Positions 43,940-52,681 of a DNA stretch of 64,000 bases are shown here, piece by piece (position 1 is the first letter of the stretch; every line of letters begins with the position of its first letter). The notes beneath the pieces were generated by a model. That model was not told the origin of the DNA, did no database searches, and saw nothing but the letters and a program-made list of their open reading frames with translations. Source of the stretch: CADEDH01 sp965262175 (GTDB taxonomy: Bacteria > Actinomycetota > Acidimicrobiia > Acidimicrobiales > SZUA-35); contig CBDHES010000002.1 in NCBI GenBank assembly GCA_965262175.1, positions 2,790,001-2,854,000 of the forward strand, in the 5' to 3' direction. Both the position numbers and the translations under genes were made by a program.

Positions 43940-45282
43940 GCAGCGATTCCGACCCGGTCCACGAGGGCATCGAGGTCGGCCCGAGCGGTCGCCGGTGCTG
44001 CCATCCGGATCTGTTGGACCAGCGACCGTGCCGCTGGCCGCACCCGGACTTCCTGGGGCGAGATCTGGGCTGCGCCACCCAGGGCCGAGACAGCGAGATC
44101 GAACTTGCCCCACTGCGTGTAGGCCCGAGAGGCGTCGAGGCAGACCGTCGCTCGGCGCTCATCGATGCCGAGTCGATCGAGCTGGATGCGGCGGATGTGC
44201 TCGATGGCGGTCCCTGCGTTCCCGAGCGAGATCTCCACTGCGGCACGGTGGGCGAACACGTTGTCGCCGCTGAACGCCGTCCAGTGATGATTGCCGGGCC
44301 CGCCGAGGCGATCGGCAGTGTCGGCGGCCTCGTCGAGCATGGCCCGGGCGGCGCTGCCGTTCTCATCGAGGCCGGCGGCGATCGCTCCTCGAAGCAGTAG
44401 CGACCCGTAGACCGACAACAGATCGGGCGTCGCGTCGGCGGAGCTCGCCGGCAACTCCGCGGCTCGTGCGACCGCGAACCGGTGCGCCGCTCCGTGCTGG
44501 CCAGCACCCATCAGTGCATGGGTGACGATCCGAGCGCTCGCTCCGACCTCTCGGGGGTCCTCGCTCTGGCGTGCAGCTTCCATGCTGCGGTCGGCGGCCA
44601 CCGACGCCAGCGATTGGCCGTCGAGCTTGAGGAGCACGCTGGCGGCGACGTGGAGAGTCTGGGCAGTGAGCCCAGCCAGAGCCAGGCGCTCGTCGCCGAC
44701 GACGTACTGGCGGGCCGCTCTCATTCGGTCGAGCAATTCGGGCAGCTCGGCCGAGACAGTCTCGTAGTCGCACTTCTGGTACGAGGTCTTCATGTAGGCC
44801 AGGCCGGCCGCCAATGATCGCAGGGAGAGGTCGGCGCTGGCGTCGACCGTCGAGGTCGGCTCGACCAAGACGACGGCCAGATCGTTGAGAACGGTCGACG
44901 GGCTGACGACGACGCCAGCGATCGTGGTGCCAGCCAGTCCGAGGAACTCGCGGCGGTCCACGGAGTCTCCTTGACGTTCGGTGCTCACCTCCACGGTACT
45001 CGCTTCGAACAAGGCGGCTGACGGCTGGTCGGTGGCCGGTCCGCCTCCATGGCCGGCAGCGAGGATGAACTGCAGCTCCTCGAGCGTTACATCGAGCGCT
45101 CTGGCGAGTCGAGGGCGTTGCCGCGGTGCGGGAGTGCGCTCGCCGCGCTCCCATCGCCCGATCGTCGACACCGCCAGCTGCATGCGCTCGGCCAGCTGAC
45201 CTTGGGTCAGCCCGACCATCTTCCGTCGCTGCACGAGGCGAGAACGGTCGATCGGAGCGGACTTTCTCGTCGACGGCGACAT
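43936..45282 (-). CDS. XRE-family regulator with TPR-like C-terminal domain
   Basis: 448 residues. The helix-turn-helix is at 14-70 (SRLVQRRKMVGLTQGQLAERMQLAVSTIGRWERG). A linker carries DRREFLGLAGTTIAGVVV, which looks like a twin-arginine-type segment but sits internally, as is usual in this regulator family. From about 150 onward there are helical TPR-like repeats. It is coupled to the flavoprotein gene. A decayed cousin lies at 23675-24055. The divergent small gene at 45410 may share its control region (45283-45409). Confidence 0.92.
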   Translation of the reverse strand: MSPSTRKSAPIDRSRLVQRRKMVGLTQGQLAERMQLAVSTIGRWERGERTPAPRQRPRLARALDVTLEELQFILAAGHGGGPATDQPSAALFEASTVEVSTERQGDSVDRREFLGLAGTTIAGVVVSPSTVLNDLAVVLVEPTSTVDASADLSLRSLAAGLAYMKTSYQKCDYETVSAELPELLDRMRAARQYVVGDERLALAGLTAQTLHVAASVLLKLDGQSLASVAADRSMEAARQSEDPREVGASARIVTHALMGAGQHGAAHRFAVARAAELPASSADATPDLLSVYGSLLLRGAIAAGLDENGSAARAMLDEAADTADRLGGPGNHHWTAFSGDNVFAHRAAVEISLGNAGTAIEHIRRIQLDRLGIDERRATVCLDASRAYTQWGKFDLAVSALGGAAQISPQEVRVRPAARSLVQQIRMAAPATARADLDALVDRVGIAA

Positions 45283-45409
45283 CGCTCTTTCTCCTGATCA
45301 GCGAAGACAGGTGCTCCATTCTGGCGCTCTTTCAGCCACAAAGGGGCGCTCCACTAACGCCGGTTCTGCGTGTTCATTCGACAGTAGTCCCCAACCTGGA
45401 GCGGGTGAG

Positions 45410-45721
45410 ATGAAGCAGTCTGATGAGTTGCACCCAGCACGACTGTTCCGGGCCGCACAAGGCAACCGACCCGAAGAAGCAGCCATCGTCCTCCTCGCCG
45501 AACACCAACTCATCGGCCAACTCCACAGCTGCCTCACCGTCGACACCACCCACCAACACGCATGGATCGACTGGCACGCCGCCACCACCATCGCCCAACG
45601 ACTCCCCCACCACCAACGAGCCGCCATCGTCCTCGCAGCCACCATCGCCCTCGAAGGCCCCCACCTCCTCCCCCACGCCAAACCAACCCTCCGCCTCGCC
45701 TTCGAACACCTCCTCGCCTAA
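45410..45721 (+). CDS. small hypothetical protein of unusual base composition
   Basis: 103 residues starting MKQSDELHPARLFRAAQ, with GGAGCGGG about ten bases before the ATG. Helical throughout (EEAAIVLLAEHQLIGQL, HQRAAIVLAATIALEG). The coding strand is very C-rich and G-poor (many CCACCACC and CACCAAC runs), unlike the neighbouring genes, and the bias continues past the stop. No family recognised. Divergent from the XRE/TPR gene, 127 bp apart. The upstream region has three GG(T/C)GCTC(C/T) copies at 45310, 45323 and 45345. Confidence 0.6.
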   Translation: MKQSDELHPARLFRAAQGNRPEEAAIVLLAEHQLIGQLHSCLTVDTTHQHAWIDWHAATTIAQRLPHHQRAAIVLAATIALEGPHLLPHAKPTLRLAFEHLLA

Positions 45722-45775
45722 CCACCCAACCAGTAACCCCCACCACCGGCCACCCCGGCCAACCGGTGGGCCCGG

Positions 45776-45781
45776 TACGGT
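45776..45781 (+). promoter_or_regulatory. -10 box (TACGGT) of a probable leaderless prfC promoter
   Basis: TACGGT ends seven bases before ATG 45789, the expected start of release factor 3, and supports it over any longer reading. Confidence 0.5.
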
Positions 45782-45788
45782 TGGTGTG

Positions 45789-47378
45789 ATGTCCGATCCC
45801 CGTAGCGAGGCGGCCCGCCGCCGGACGTTCGCCATCATCTCCCATCCGGACGCCGGCAAGACCACGCTGACCGAGAAGTTCCTCCTCTACGGCGGGGCTC
45901 TCGGTGCTGAGGCGGGGGCGGTCAAGGCCCGGGGCGACCGTCGGTCGGCGACCTCGGACTGGATGGACCTCGAGCAGCAGCGGGGGATCTCGATCACCTC
46001 GACGGTGCTCCAGTTCCAGTACCGCGACAGCGTCGTCAACCTCCTCGACACCCCCGGCCACCGGGACTTCTCGGAGGACACCTACCGGGTGCTGGCGGCG
46101 GCCGACGCGGCGGTCATGGTCCTCGACGCGGCCAAGGGCATCGAGCCACAGACGCTGAAGCTGTTCGAGGTGTGCCGCGAGCGGGAGATCCCGTTCCTGA
46201 CCTTCATCAACAAGTGGGACCGGCCGGGCAAGGGCCCGCTCGAACTGCTCGACGAGATCGAGGAGACGCTGGTCGTCGAGCCGACCCCCCTGACCTGGCC
46301 GGTGGGGATCCCCGGCGACTTCCGGGGAGTCATCAACCGGGGGACCGGGGGCTACACCCGCTTCGAGCGGACCGCCCGAGGCTCGACGATCGCCCCCGAG
46401 ACCGACCTCGACGCCGCCGAGGCCGAGGCGACCGAGGGTGAGGCCTGGACGACGGCCCACGAGGAGGCCGAACTGCTCGACATGGTCGGGAGGGTCGTCG
46501 ACGTCAAGACGTTCCTGGCCGGCGAGTCGACACCGGTGTTCTTCGGGTCGGCCCTGACCAACTTCGGCGTCCGGTTCCTGCTGGACGGGGTCGTCGATCT
46601 CGTCCCTCCACCGGCGCCCCGACGGCTGGCCGACGGATCCCGCCGGGCCCTCGACGCCCCCTTCGCCGGCCTGGTGTTCAAGGTCCAGGCCGGCATGGAC
46701 AAGGCCCACCGGGACCGGATCGCCTTCGTCCGGGTCTGCTCGGGCCGGTTCGAACGGGGGATGATGGCCGTCGCGGGACGAACCGAGCGGCAATTCTCCA
46801 CCAAGTACGCCCAGACGATGTTCGGCCAGGACCGGGAGACCGTCGACGAGGCGTACCCGGGCGATGTGCTCGGCCTGGTCAACGCCAACGACCTCCGGGT
46901 CGGCGACGCCATCTACAGCGGCGAGCCCTGCGAGTTCCCCCAGCTGCCGGCGTTCGCCCCTGAGCACTTCATGCGGGCCCGGGTCAAGGACGTCTCCAAG
47001 TTCAAGCAGTTCCGCAAGGGAATCGTCCAGCTCGACGAGGAGGGGGCGATCCAGGTCCTCCGCGACGAGGACCTCGGCGACCAGGAACCCGTCCTGGCGG
47101 CGGTCGGTCCGATGCAGTTCGAGGTGGCGACCCACCGGCTGGCCACCGAGTTCGGGGCGGCCGCCCAGCTGACGGCGACCCCCTACCAGATCGCCCGCCG
47201 GACCGACGCCGACAGCAAGGACCGGCTCCGGGCCATGCAGGGCGTCGACGTGTTGACCAGGGCCGACGGCACCCACCTGGCCCTGTTCGAGAGCAAGTAC
47301 TGGATGGACCGGGTCATCAGCGACCATCCGGAGCTGACCCTCGACCGAATGGTCGCCGAGGGCGGGTTGTCGAGCTGA
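45789..47378 (+). CDS. prfC: peptide chain release factor 3
   Basis: 529 residues, the family length. This GTPase recycles RF1/RF2 after termination. The G motifs are complete: HPDAGKTTLTEK (G1), GISITST (G2), DTPGHRDF (G3) and NKWDRPGK (G4). An RF3-specific insert follows (FRGVINRGTGGYTRFERTA). The later domains show SGRFERGMMAVAGRTERQFSTKYAQTMFGQDRE and VGPMQFEVATHRLATEFGA. The open frame extends upstream through the small gene, but the start is fixed by the motif spacing and the -10 box. Confidence 0.96.
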   Translation: MSDPRSEAARRRTFAIISHPDAGKTTLTEKFLLYGGALGAEAGAVKARGDRRSATSDWMDLEQQRGISITSTVLQFQYRDSVVNLLDTPGHRDFSEDTYRVLAAADAAVMVLDAAKGIEPQTLKLFEVCREREIPFLTFINKWDRPGKGPLELLDEIEETLVVEPTPLTWPVGIPGDFRGVINRGTGGYTRFERTARGSTIAPETDLDAAEAEATEGEAWTTAHEEAELLDMVGRVVDVKTFLAGESTPVFFGSALTNFGVRFLLDGVVDLVPPPAPRRLADGSRRALDAPFAGLVFKVQAGMDKAHRDRIAFVRVCSGRFERGMMAVAGRTERQFSTKYAQTMFGQDRETVDEAYPGDVLGLVNANDLRVGDAIYSGEPCEFPQLPAFAPEHFMRARVKDVSKFKQFRKGIVQLDEEGAIQVLRDEDLGDQEPVLAAVGPMQFEVATHRLATEFGAAAQLTATPYQIARRTDADSKDRLRAMQGVDVLTRADGTHLALFESKYWMDRVISDHPELTLDRMVAEGGLSS

Positions 47379-47391
47379 CCGGCCCTCGACT

Positions 47392-47916
47392 TCAGGAGCC
47401 GGACGTGTCGGCCGGCGCCTGACCGTGATCGTCGAGCCGGGCCTGCGGGCCCTCGTCGAACCACGCCCGAAGCTGCGAGTGCTGGGAGCCTCGGCGGAAG
47501 TTGACCTCGACGGCTCCCGACTCGTCGGCCGAGAGGGTTTCGACATCGAAGCCCTCGAACGGGTCGACGTCGACGACGGACGCCCTCTGCCCTTCGAACG
47601 ACACGAGCACGAGGCCACCGGTCAGGACGTACAGCCGGGGCTCGTCGGGATCGGCACCGCCCGGCGCAATCGGGTCGGGCGGCGATGGGACGGTGGTGGT
47701 CGAATCGTCGGCCGAGGTGAGCGCCTGCACCAGGGTCGACGGGCCGGCTGGATCCTCAGCTGCCGACTCCGCAACGTCGGACTGCAATCGGTCGACCGAC
47801 GATCCCGAGTCGGCACCCGACGACAGACCGAGCATGAACCCGATCGCGCCGACGCCGAGCAGTAAGGCGGCCCCTAGTACCGCCGACGCCGTCGTGAACG
47901 TTGCCCGCACCGCCAT
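47392..47916 (-). CDS. single-pass membrane protein, hypothetical
   Basis: 174 residues. One hydrophobic helix near the N-terminus (about 13-32, VLGAALLLGVGAIGFMLGL) is followed by a Ser/Asp/Pro-rich stretch and a small beta-like segment (RLYVLTGGLVLVSFEGQRASVVDVDPF). The N-in orientation would place the rest outside the cell. No family recognised. Convergent with prfC, 13 bp apart. Confidence 0.75.
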   Translation of the reverse strand: MAVRATFTTASAVLGAALLLGVGAIGFMLGLSSGADSGSSVDRLQSDVAESAAEDPAGPSTLVQALTSADDSTTTVPSPPDPIAPGGADPDEPRLYVLTGGLVLVSFEGQRASVVDVDPFEGFDVETLSADESGAVEVNFRRGSQHSQLRAWFDEGPQARLDDHGQAPADTSGS

Positions 47917-48006
47917 CGCGTGATGCTATCGCTACAGGAAGTTACTACTCGCGGCCCGTCGAAACCGTCCTGGGATGACCGGGCATCCCGGACGATGCCG
48001 ATGCAG

Positions 48007-48012
48007 TAGCGT
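48007..48012 (+). promoter_or_regulatory. -10 box (TAGCGT) of a probable leaderless promoter
   Basis: TAGCGT ends seven bases before GTG 48020 and decides that start. Confidence 0.5.
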
Positions 48013-48019
48013 CCTGACC

Positions 48020-48808
48020 GTGAGCGACAACACCGAGTGGGGCTGGTTGCGGAGCGAGGTTCGGGCCGAGGCGGGCCGGTTCGCCGAACAGGTTCGGTCG
48101 GTGGACGACACCGGGTCTCGGGTGCCGAATCTCGACTGGTCGGTGGCGGGGCTGGCCGCGCACCTGGCGGCCCTGCCGCCGCTCTACGAGGAGCAGCACC
48201 GACTCGGCCACGCCTTCGAGCCCCCGGCCGACTGGGCAGCGTTCGCCGACGCCGCCCGCGCCCACATCACCACCACCGATGCCGACGCGCTCGCCGACCT
48301 GATCGTCGAGGGGGCTGAGCAACTGACCGCCCCCGACGACCCCGACGAGCCCCGAATCCTGTACGGCCAGGTGACGACGGTGGCCAACAATGCTGCCGGG
48401 CTGCTCACCGAGTGCATCCTCCATGGCCAGGACCTCGGCCGGTTGACCGGCACCAAACCGACGTTCGGCCGCCGGCAGGCGCTGGCCGGGCTCGAGCAGC
48501 AGATGACGCTGACGCCGGTGTTCGTCGACCCCGCCAAGGCGGCCAGGCTGGCCGGAACCTATGGCCTCCGCTTTCGGGGCGGGTCCGACTTCACCTACCG
48601 GATCGACGGAGACGGCCGCCTGACCGTCGACCGGGGATGGCCCGACCGGGCCGACGCCCGACTCAACGCCGACCCGGCGACGTTCATCGCTTCCAGCCTG
48701 GGCCGGATCAACCCGGTGGTCGCCGGCCTGACCGGCAAGATCGTGGCCTACGGCCGCAAGCCGTGGCGGCTGGCCCAGCTCGCCGACGCTGTCGTCGACG
48801 GCGTCTGA
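48020..48808 (+). CDS. DinB/maleylpyruvate isomerase N-terminal domain protein with SCP2-like tail
   Basis: 262 residues. Residues 1-155 form a DinB-type four-helix domain (VPNLDWSVAGLAAHLAALP with the first metal-binding His, GLLTECILHGQDLGRLTG with the last). Residues 165-262 are an SCP2/sterol-carrier-like alpha-beta domain (FRGGSDFTYRIDGDGRLTVDRGWPDRADARLNADPATFI). It is a complete relative of the type broken at 17220-18031. Such proteins use mycothiol or similar thiols; the substrate is unknown. Confidence 0.88.
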   Translation: MSDNTEWGWLRSEVRAEAGRFAEQVRSVDDTGSRVPNLDWSVAGLAAHLAALPPLYEEQHRLGHAFEPPADWAAFADAARAHITTTDADALADLIVEGAEQLTAPDDPDEPRILYGQVTTVANNAAGLLTECILHGQDLGRLTGTKPTFGRRQALAGLEQQMTLTPVFVDPAKAARLAGTYGLRFRGGSDFTYRIDGDGRLTVDRGWPDRADARLNADPATFIASSLGRINPVVAGLTGKIVAYGRKPWRLAQLADAVVDGV

Positions 48809-48820
48809 GTTGCGGCTCGG

Positions 48821-49549
48821 TCAGGTATCGAGGACTGGCCAATTGCGCTCGGAGGCGAGCTTGCGGAGCCGACGATCGGGAGCGACGACGAACGGGGCCT
48901 GCACCGCTTCGAGGAGGGGCAGGTCCGACATCGAATCGGCGTAGGCGAAGGAGTCGACGGCCGCCCCGTTGCTGCCGTTCACCGGACCGCCCCGCCACCC
49001 GACGACGGCGTCGAGCCGATCGAGCTTCCCTGCGCCGTAGCACATCGGGGGCACGATCTTGCCGGTGAGGATCCCGTCGACGTCGTCGATCAGGGTGCCG
49101 ATGCCGTGGTCGAAGCCGAGCTGGTCGGCGACCCGGACGACCAGGGTGTGGGGGCTGGCCGACAACAGAACACAGTGATGGCCGGCCGACCGGTGAAGAT
49201 CGAGCACCCCCTGCATTGGTGGCCGGATCGAGGCGGCGATCTCTTCGGCACTGGCCGCCAACAGCGGTTCCAGGTCCGCCAGCGACGCTCCACCGGCCAT
49301 CTCCAACGCCAACTCGGCGATGGCGTTGATCTGCCCGTCCGTCGATCCTCGACGGCGAAAGACCAGATCGTGGACGAGTGACCGAGCCATCCGATCGGGG
49401 CCGATCAGCCGGCTCCGGAAGGCGTGGCGAGCCAGAACGCCGAGCCCCGAGCCGGCGTGCAACGTTCGATCGAGGTCGAAGATGGCGAGAGGTCCGCGAG
49501 TCACTGGCTTCGGCAAGAGGGTCGTGATTCCTCGGGAACCACCTAGCAC
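48821..49549 (-). CDS. HAD-family hydrolase, subfamily IB (SerB-like)
   Basis: 242 residues; an in-frame GTG at 49504 (VTRGPLAIFDLDRTL) is a good alternative start. HAD motif I is FDLDRTL, motif II is LLSASPH, motif III is the Lys of GAGKLDRL and motif IV is YADSMSDLPLLEAV. The cap is small and helical (DGQINAIAELALEMAGG), typical of IB enzymes such as phosphoserine phosphatase-like and lipid phosphatases. The exact phosphomonoester substrate is unknown. Confidence 0.92.
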   Translation of the reverse strand: MLGGSRGITTLLPKPVTRGPLAIFDLDRTLHAGSGLGVLARHAFRSRLIGPDRMARSLVHDLVFRRRGSTDGQINAIAELALEMAGGASLADLEPLLAASAEEIAASIRPPMQGVLDLHRSAGHHCVLLSASPHTLVVRVADQLGFDHGIGTLIDDVDGILTGKIVPPMCYGAGKLDRLDAVVGWRGGPVNGSNGAAVDSFAYADSMSDLPLLEAVQAPFVVAPDRRLRKLASERNWPVLDT

Positions 49550-49595
49550 CGACTCACGCTATCGGCTCCCTCCAACCCCAACGCCATCTGGTGCC

Positions 49596-51326
49596 ATGCT
49601 CCCGCCACCAGAATCGGGGCAAACTTGCCCGGTGCGGCCAAGGTTGTCGATTCCGTCATGGGTGTTCCCGGCACTGGTGTGCGCGGTCGCCGTCGGCGGC
49701 GGGGTCCGACTGAAGCTCCACTTCGACGACCTCTTGGCCCAGGTCGAGGCCACCGGCTCCCCGATCGACCTGGTCGACGACGTGGCCAGCGGCCGGGACC
49801 CCGCCACCGGCTCGGCCGACGCCGACCCGACCGGACCCGAAACGATGGTGGCCAGCCAGTTCGGGCCAGGACCGCCGACCGAGCTGGAGCCCGCTCCGCC
49901 ACCGTCGGCCGCCGACCCGAGCGGTGGCGAGGACGGCGACGGTGGTGGCAGTGGCGGAGCGGCGTATGAGGGATGGGTCGACCCGGACTCGTCGGGCCAC
50001 CCGTGGTCGACCTTCGGGGCGATCGAGGGCCTTCTCACGTTCCGGGGCAACCCGACCCGGACGTACTACGGGCGCGGTCCGATCCCGACCGATCCCGGGA
50101 TCCTGTGGCGCCACGAGATCGGCTGCTCGATCTCTCCGGTGGGGGCCGAGGTCCGGGAGTGGTGCGGCACCGGGTGGACCGGCCAACCGGCGGTCTTCCC
50201 CCACCCCACCGGGGACGGGTGGGTCGTGGCCTTCGGTGGCTACGACCGGCAGGTCACGTTCCTCGATCCGGCGACCGGGGGCGAGGCGCTCGCCCCGTAC
50301 CCCACCGGCGACATCATCAAGGGCTCGATCACCATCGACCCCGACGGCTACCCGCTGCTCTACACCGGCAGCCGCGACAACTTCTTCCACGTCGTGGCCC
50401 TCGACCGGCAGGCCCCCATGGCGCTGTGGCAGCTGTCATCGGAGGCCGGCGGCGAGACCCTGTGGAACAACGACTGGGACGGGTCGGGCCTGATCATCGA
50501 CGATCACCTGTTCGTCGGCGGGGAGAACGGCCGGTTCTACATCGTCCGCCTCAACCGGGGCTACGACCCCGACGGGCTGGTCACCGTCGACCCCGAGATC
50601 GTGTTCTCGACCGAGTCGTGGGACGACGAGCTCCTGGCTGCCATCGGCGACGTCGAGGTGTCGGTCGAGAACTCGGTGGCCATCAGCGGCGACACCGTCT
50701 ACTTCGCCAACTCGGGGGGCCTGGTCCAGGGGTGGGACATCGGCGGCGTGGCCGACGGTCGGACACCGGAGCGGGTGTTCCGGTTCTGGACCGGCGACGA
50801 CACCGACGCCACGGTGGTGGTCGATGCCGACGGGATGCTGTACGTCGGCTCGGAGTACCAGCGCGAGAACGGTCGGAGCAGGGAGCTCGGTCAGATCTTC
50901 AAGCTCGATCCGTCCCGACCCGACGACCCGGTCGTCTGGAGCCGGGACGCCCGCTCGGAACCGGAGACCGGGGTCTGGGCCACCCCGGCCCTGTGGCAGG
51001 ACCTGGTCATCGTCGGCACCGACGACGGCGAGGTGCTCGGGCTCGACCGGGAGACCGGGGCCACCCGGTGGCGGCTCGCGTTCGACGGTCCGGTGTGGAG
51101 CTCCCCGGTGGTGGTCGACGACGTCCTGATCCAGGCGACCTGCGACGGGTTCCTTCGGGCCTTCGACCTGGTGGCGGCCGACACCGGACCTCCGACGGAG
51201 CTGTGGGAGGTCGAGCTTGGGGGCTGCATCGAATCGACCCCGGCGGTATGGGACGGCCGGATCTACATCGGCAGCCGCTCGGGCTGGTTCTTCGCCGTCG
51301 GCGACCGGCCGACCGGCACCCGGTGA
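49596..51326 (+). CDS. membrane-anchored PQQ-type beta-propeller protein
   Basis: 576 residues from ATG 49596 (a GTG at 49632 is possible). An N-terminal hydrophobic segment (about 22-38, SWVFPALVCAVAVGGGV) anchors it, followed by an 80-residue acidic/Gly spacer. From about 130 on there are repeated beta-propeller blades: WRHEIGCSI, DRQVTFLDPATGGEAL, YTGSRDNFFHVVALD, GVWATPALWQDLVIVGTDDGEVLGLDRETGATRW, ending IYIGSRSGWFFAV. The Trp-rich blade pattern is that of BamB/PQQ-like domains. Likely an extracytoplasmic scaffold or sensor; no catalytic site seen. Confidence 0.88.
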   Translation: MLPPPESGQTCPVRPRLSIPSWVFPALVCAVAVGGGVRLKLHFDDLLAQVEATGSPIDLVDDVASGRDPATGSADADPTGPETMVASQFGPGPPTELEPAPPPSAADPSGGEDGDGGGSGGAAYEGWVDPDSSGHPWSTFGAIEGLLTFRGNPTRTYYGRGPIPTDPGILWRHEIGCSISPVGAEVREWCGTGWTGQPAVFPHPTGDGWVVAFGGYDRQVTFLDPATGGEALAPYPTGDIIKGSITIDPDGYPLLYTGSRDNFFHVVALDRQAPMALWQLSSEAGGETLWNNDWDGSGLIIDDHLFVGGENGRFYIVRLNRGYDPDGLVTVDPEIVFSTESWDDELLAAIGDVEVSVENSVAISGDTVYFANSGGLVQGWDIGGVADGRTPERVFRFWTGDDTDATVVVDADGMLYVGSEYQRENGRSRELGQIFKLDPSRPDDPVVWSRDARSEPETGVWATPALWQDLVIVGTDDGEVLGLDRETGATRWRLAFDGPVWSSPVVVDDVLIQATCDGFLRAFDLVAADTGPPTELWEVELGGCIESTPAVWDGRIYIGSRSGWFFAVGDRPTGTR

Positions 51327-51340
51327 CCGTGCAGGATCAG

Positions 51341-51358
51341 GCCCGGCCGAGGCCGGGC
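51341..51358. terminator. GC-rich hairpin between convergent genes
   Basis: GCCCGGCC pairs with GGCCGGGC around a tight loop, 15 bp after the propeller gene stop and 14 bp before the end of the opposing gene. Probably bidirectional. Confidence 0.55.
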
Positions 51359-51371
51359 GCGGCCGGGGCCG

Positions 51372-52559
51372 CTACGGGGCAGGGGGGATGTTGAGGGCGT
51401 TGGCGAAGCCGTCGGGCTTCCCCGACTTGGGGAGCTCGACGACCGCTTGCGAGCCGTCGGCGAACCACAGGTTCAGGTCGGAGACCCGGCGCTTCGGTTT
51501 GTAGGACCAGCCGGCCAGCTCCTCCCATCGGTACCAGGCCGCCGGCTCGGCGACCTTGACCGAGAACCCGCCGGTCTTCGCCCCGAAGATCATCAGCCGC
51601 TGGTCGGTGGCCGCGACGACGCCGCCCCGGGGCGGCAGGCGCCGGGCCAGGGCCGTCGGCGGGAGCTCGGCCTGGAGCCGCTCGGCTCGACGACCGGCCC
51701 GGGACCGGGCGATGGCCACCCCGATCGCTCCGAACAGCGCGGCGGTGGTCACGTTGTCGCCGGTGCCGTGGGCCTGATAGAGGCAGGCACCGACCAGTCG
51801 CTCGCCGGGAGCGAAGTCGCCGCCTCGGGATTTGACCACCTTCTGGTTCCAATCGGGCACGAGGGCGACGCTATCGGTGGCCCGAACCCGAATCCAGGCA
51901 CCCCCGGGGTTCGGCGGCGGTAGCGTCCGTTCCACCAGCGCCCCGAGGACCGACCCGTAGATGATGTGGCCGACGACGGCGACGACGAGTGTCGTCCCAT
52001 CGAGTGGGAACAGCGCCTCCTGGCCGAGGGGCGCGAACGCCAGCACGGCGAGAAGGCCGCTGCAGACGGCCAATCCGTAGAGCGTTCCGGCCACGGCCCC
52101 GCGACCGCCGGCGGCGACGAAGGTGAGGGCCAGCCCACCGCCGTTGCCGACGAACCGCCAGAGGTACCCGAACAGCCACCCGGGGGCGAGGCCGAGGCTC
52201 GTCCCGATGTGGGGGATCGGGTCACGGTCCATCCACCCGACGACGAGGAACGACCACCGGAACAGGTCATAGACGAGGGTCGCCACCAACCCGATCCCGA
52301 CGGCGCCGAGGGTCAGCGACCGGGCGGTCCGGTTCGAGATGAGGACGGCGGCCAGGAGGCCGAGGGCCGGGAGGAGCACGGCGACGGCGAGGGTGAGGAG
52401 GCCGACGATCCCGAACGTGGACAATCCGATCAACGTCACCGGGACCGGGCCGACGGCGATCAGCGCGAGCTGGGCGCCGAGCGTCAGCCCGGGCGTGGGC
52501 CGGGGCCGCCACCCCATCGCGCCGCCACCTAGGCCGAGGTCGACCTTGGTCGTCGCCAC
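51372..52559 (-). CDS. polytopic membrane protein with C-terminal PH-like domain
   Basis: 395 residues. About seven hydrophobic helices lie between 25 and 215 (TLGAQLALIAVGPVPVTLIGL, LLAVLAFAPLG, VVAVVGHIIYGSVLGALVE). The C-terminal 150 residues are soluble: a GERLVGACL segment, then GVVAATDQRLMIFGAKTGGFSVKVAEPAAWYRWEELAGWSY, which resembles a bacterial PH domain. Function unknown. It is the last gene before the ABC exporter genes, on the same strand. Confidence 0.75.
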   Translation of the reverse strand: MATTKVDLGLGGGAMGWRPRPTPGLTLGAQLALIAVGPVPVTLIGLSTFGIVGLLTLAVAVLLPALGLLAAVLISNRTARSLTLGAVGIGLVATLVYDLFRWSFLVVGWMDRDPIPHIGTSLGLAPGWLFGYLWRFVGNGGGLALTFVAAGGRGAVAGTLYGLAVCSGLLAVLAFAPLGQEALFPLDGTTLVVAVVGHIIYGSVLGALVERTLPPPNPGGAWIRVRATDSVALVPDWNQKVVKSRGGDFAPGERLVGACLYQAHGTGDNVTTAALFGAIGVAIARSRAGRRAERLQAELPPTALARRLPPRGGVVAATDQRLMIFGAKTGGFSVKVAEPAAWYRWEELAGWSYKPKRRVSDLNLWFADGSQAVVELPKSGKPDGFANALNIPPAP

Positions 52560-52681
52560 CTGTACTCCCTCCGTCGGTGGATACCCGACCGGAGTACGGG
52601 CCGAACCCGCTTCGCAGTTCCCATTCGGCCGCGACCGGGGCGGCGATCAGCGGCGGAGCGCGCCCGGAGACGGCGGCCCGG

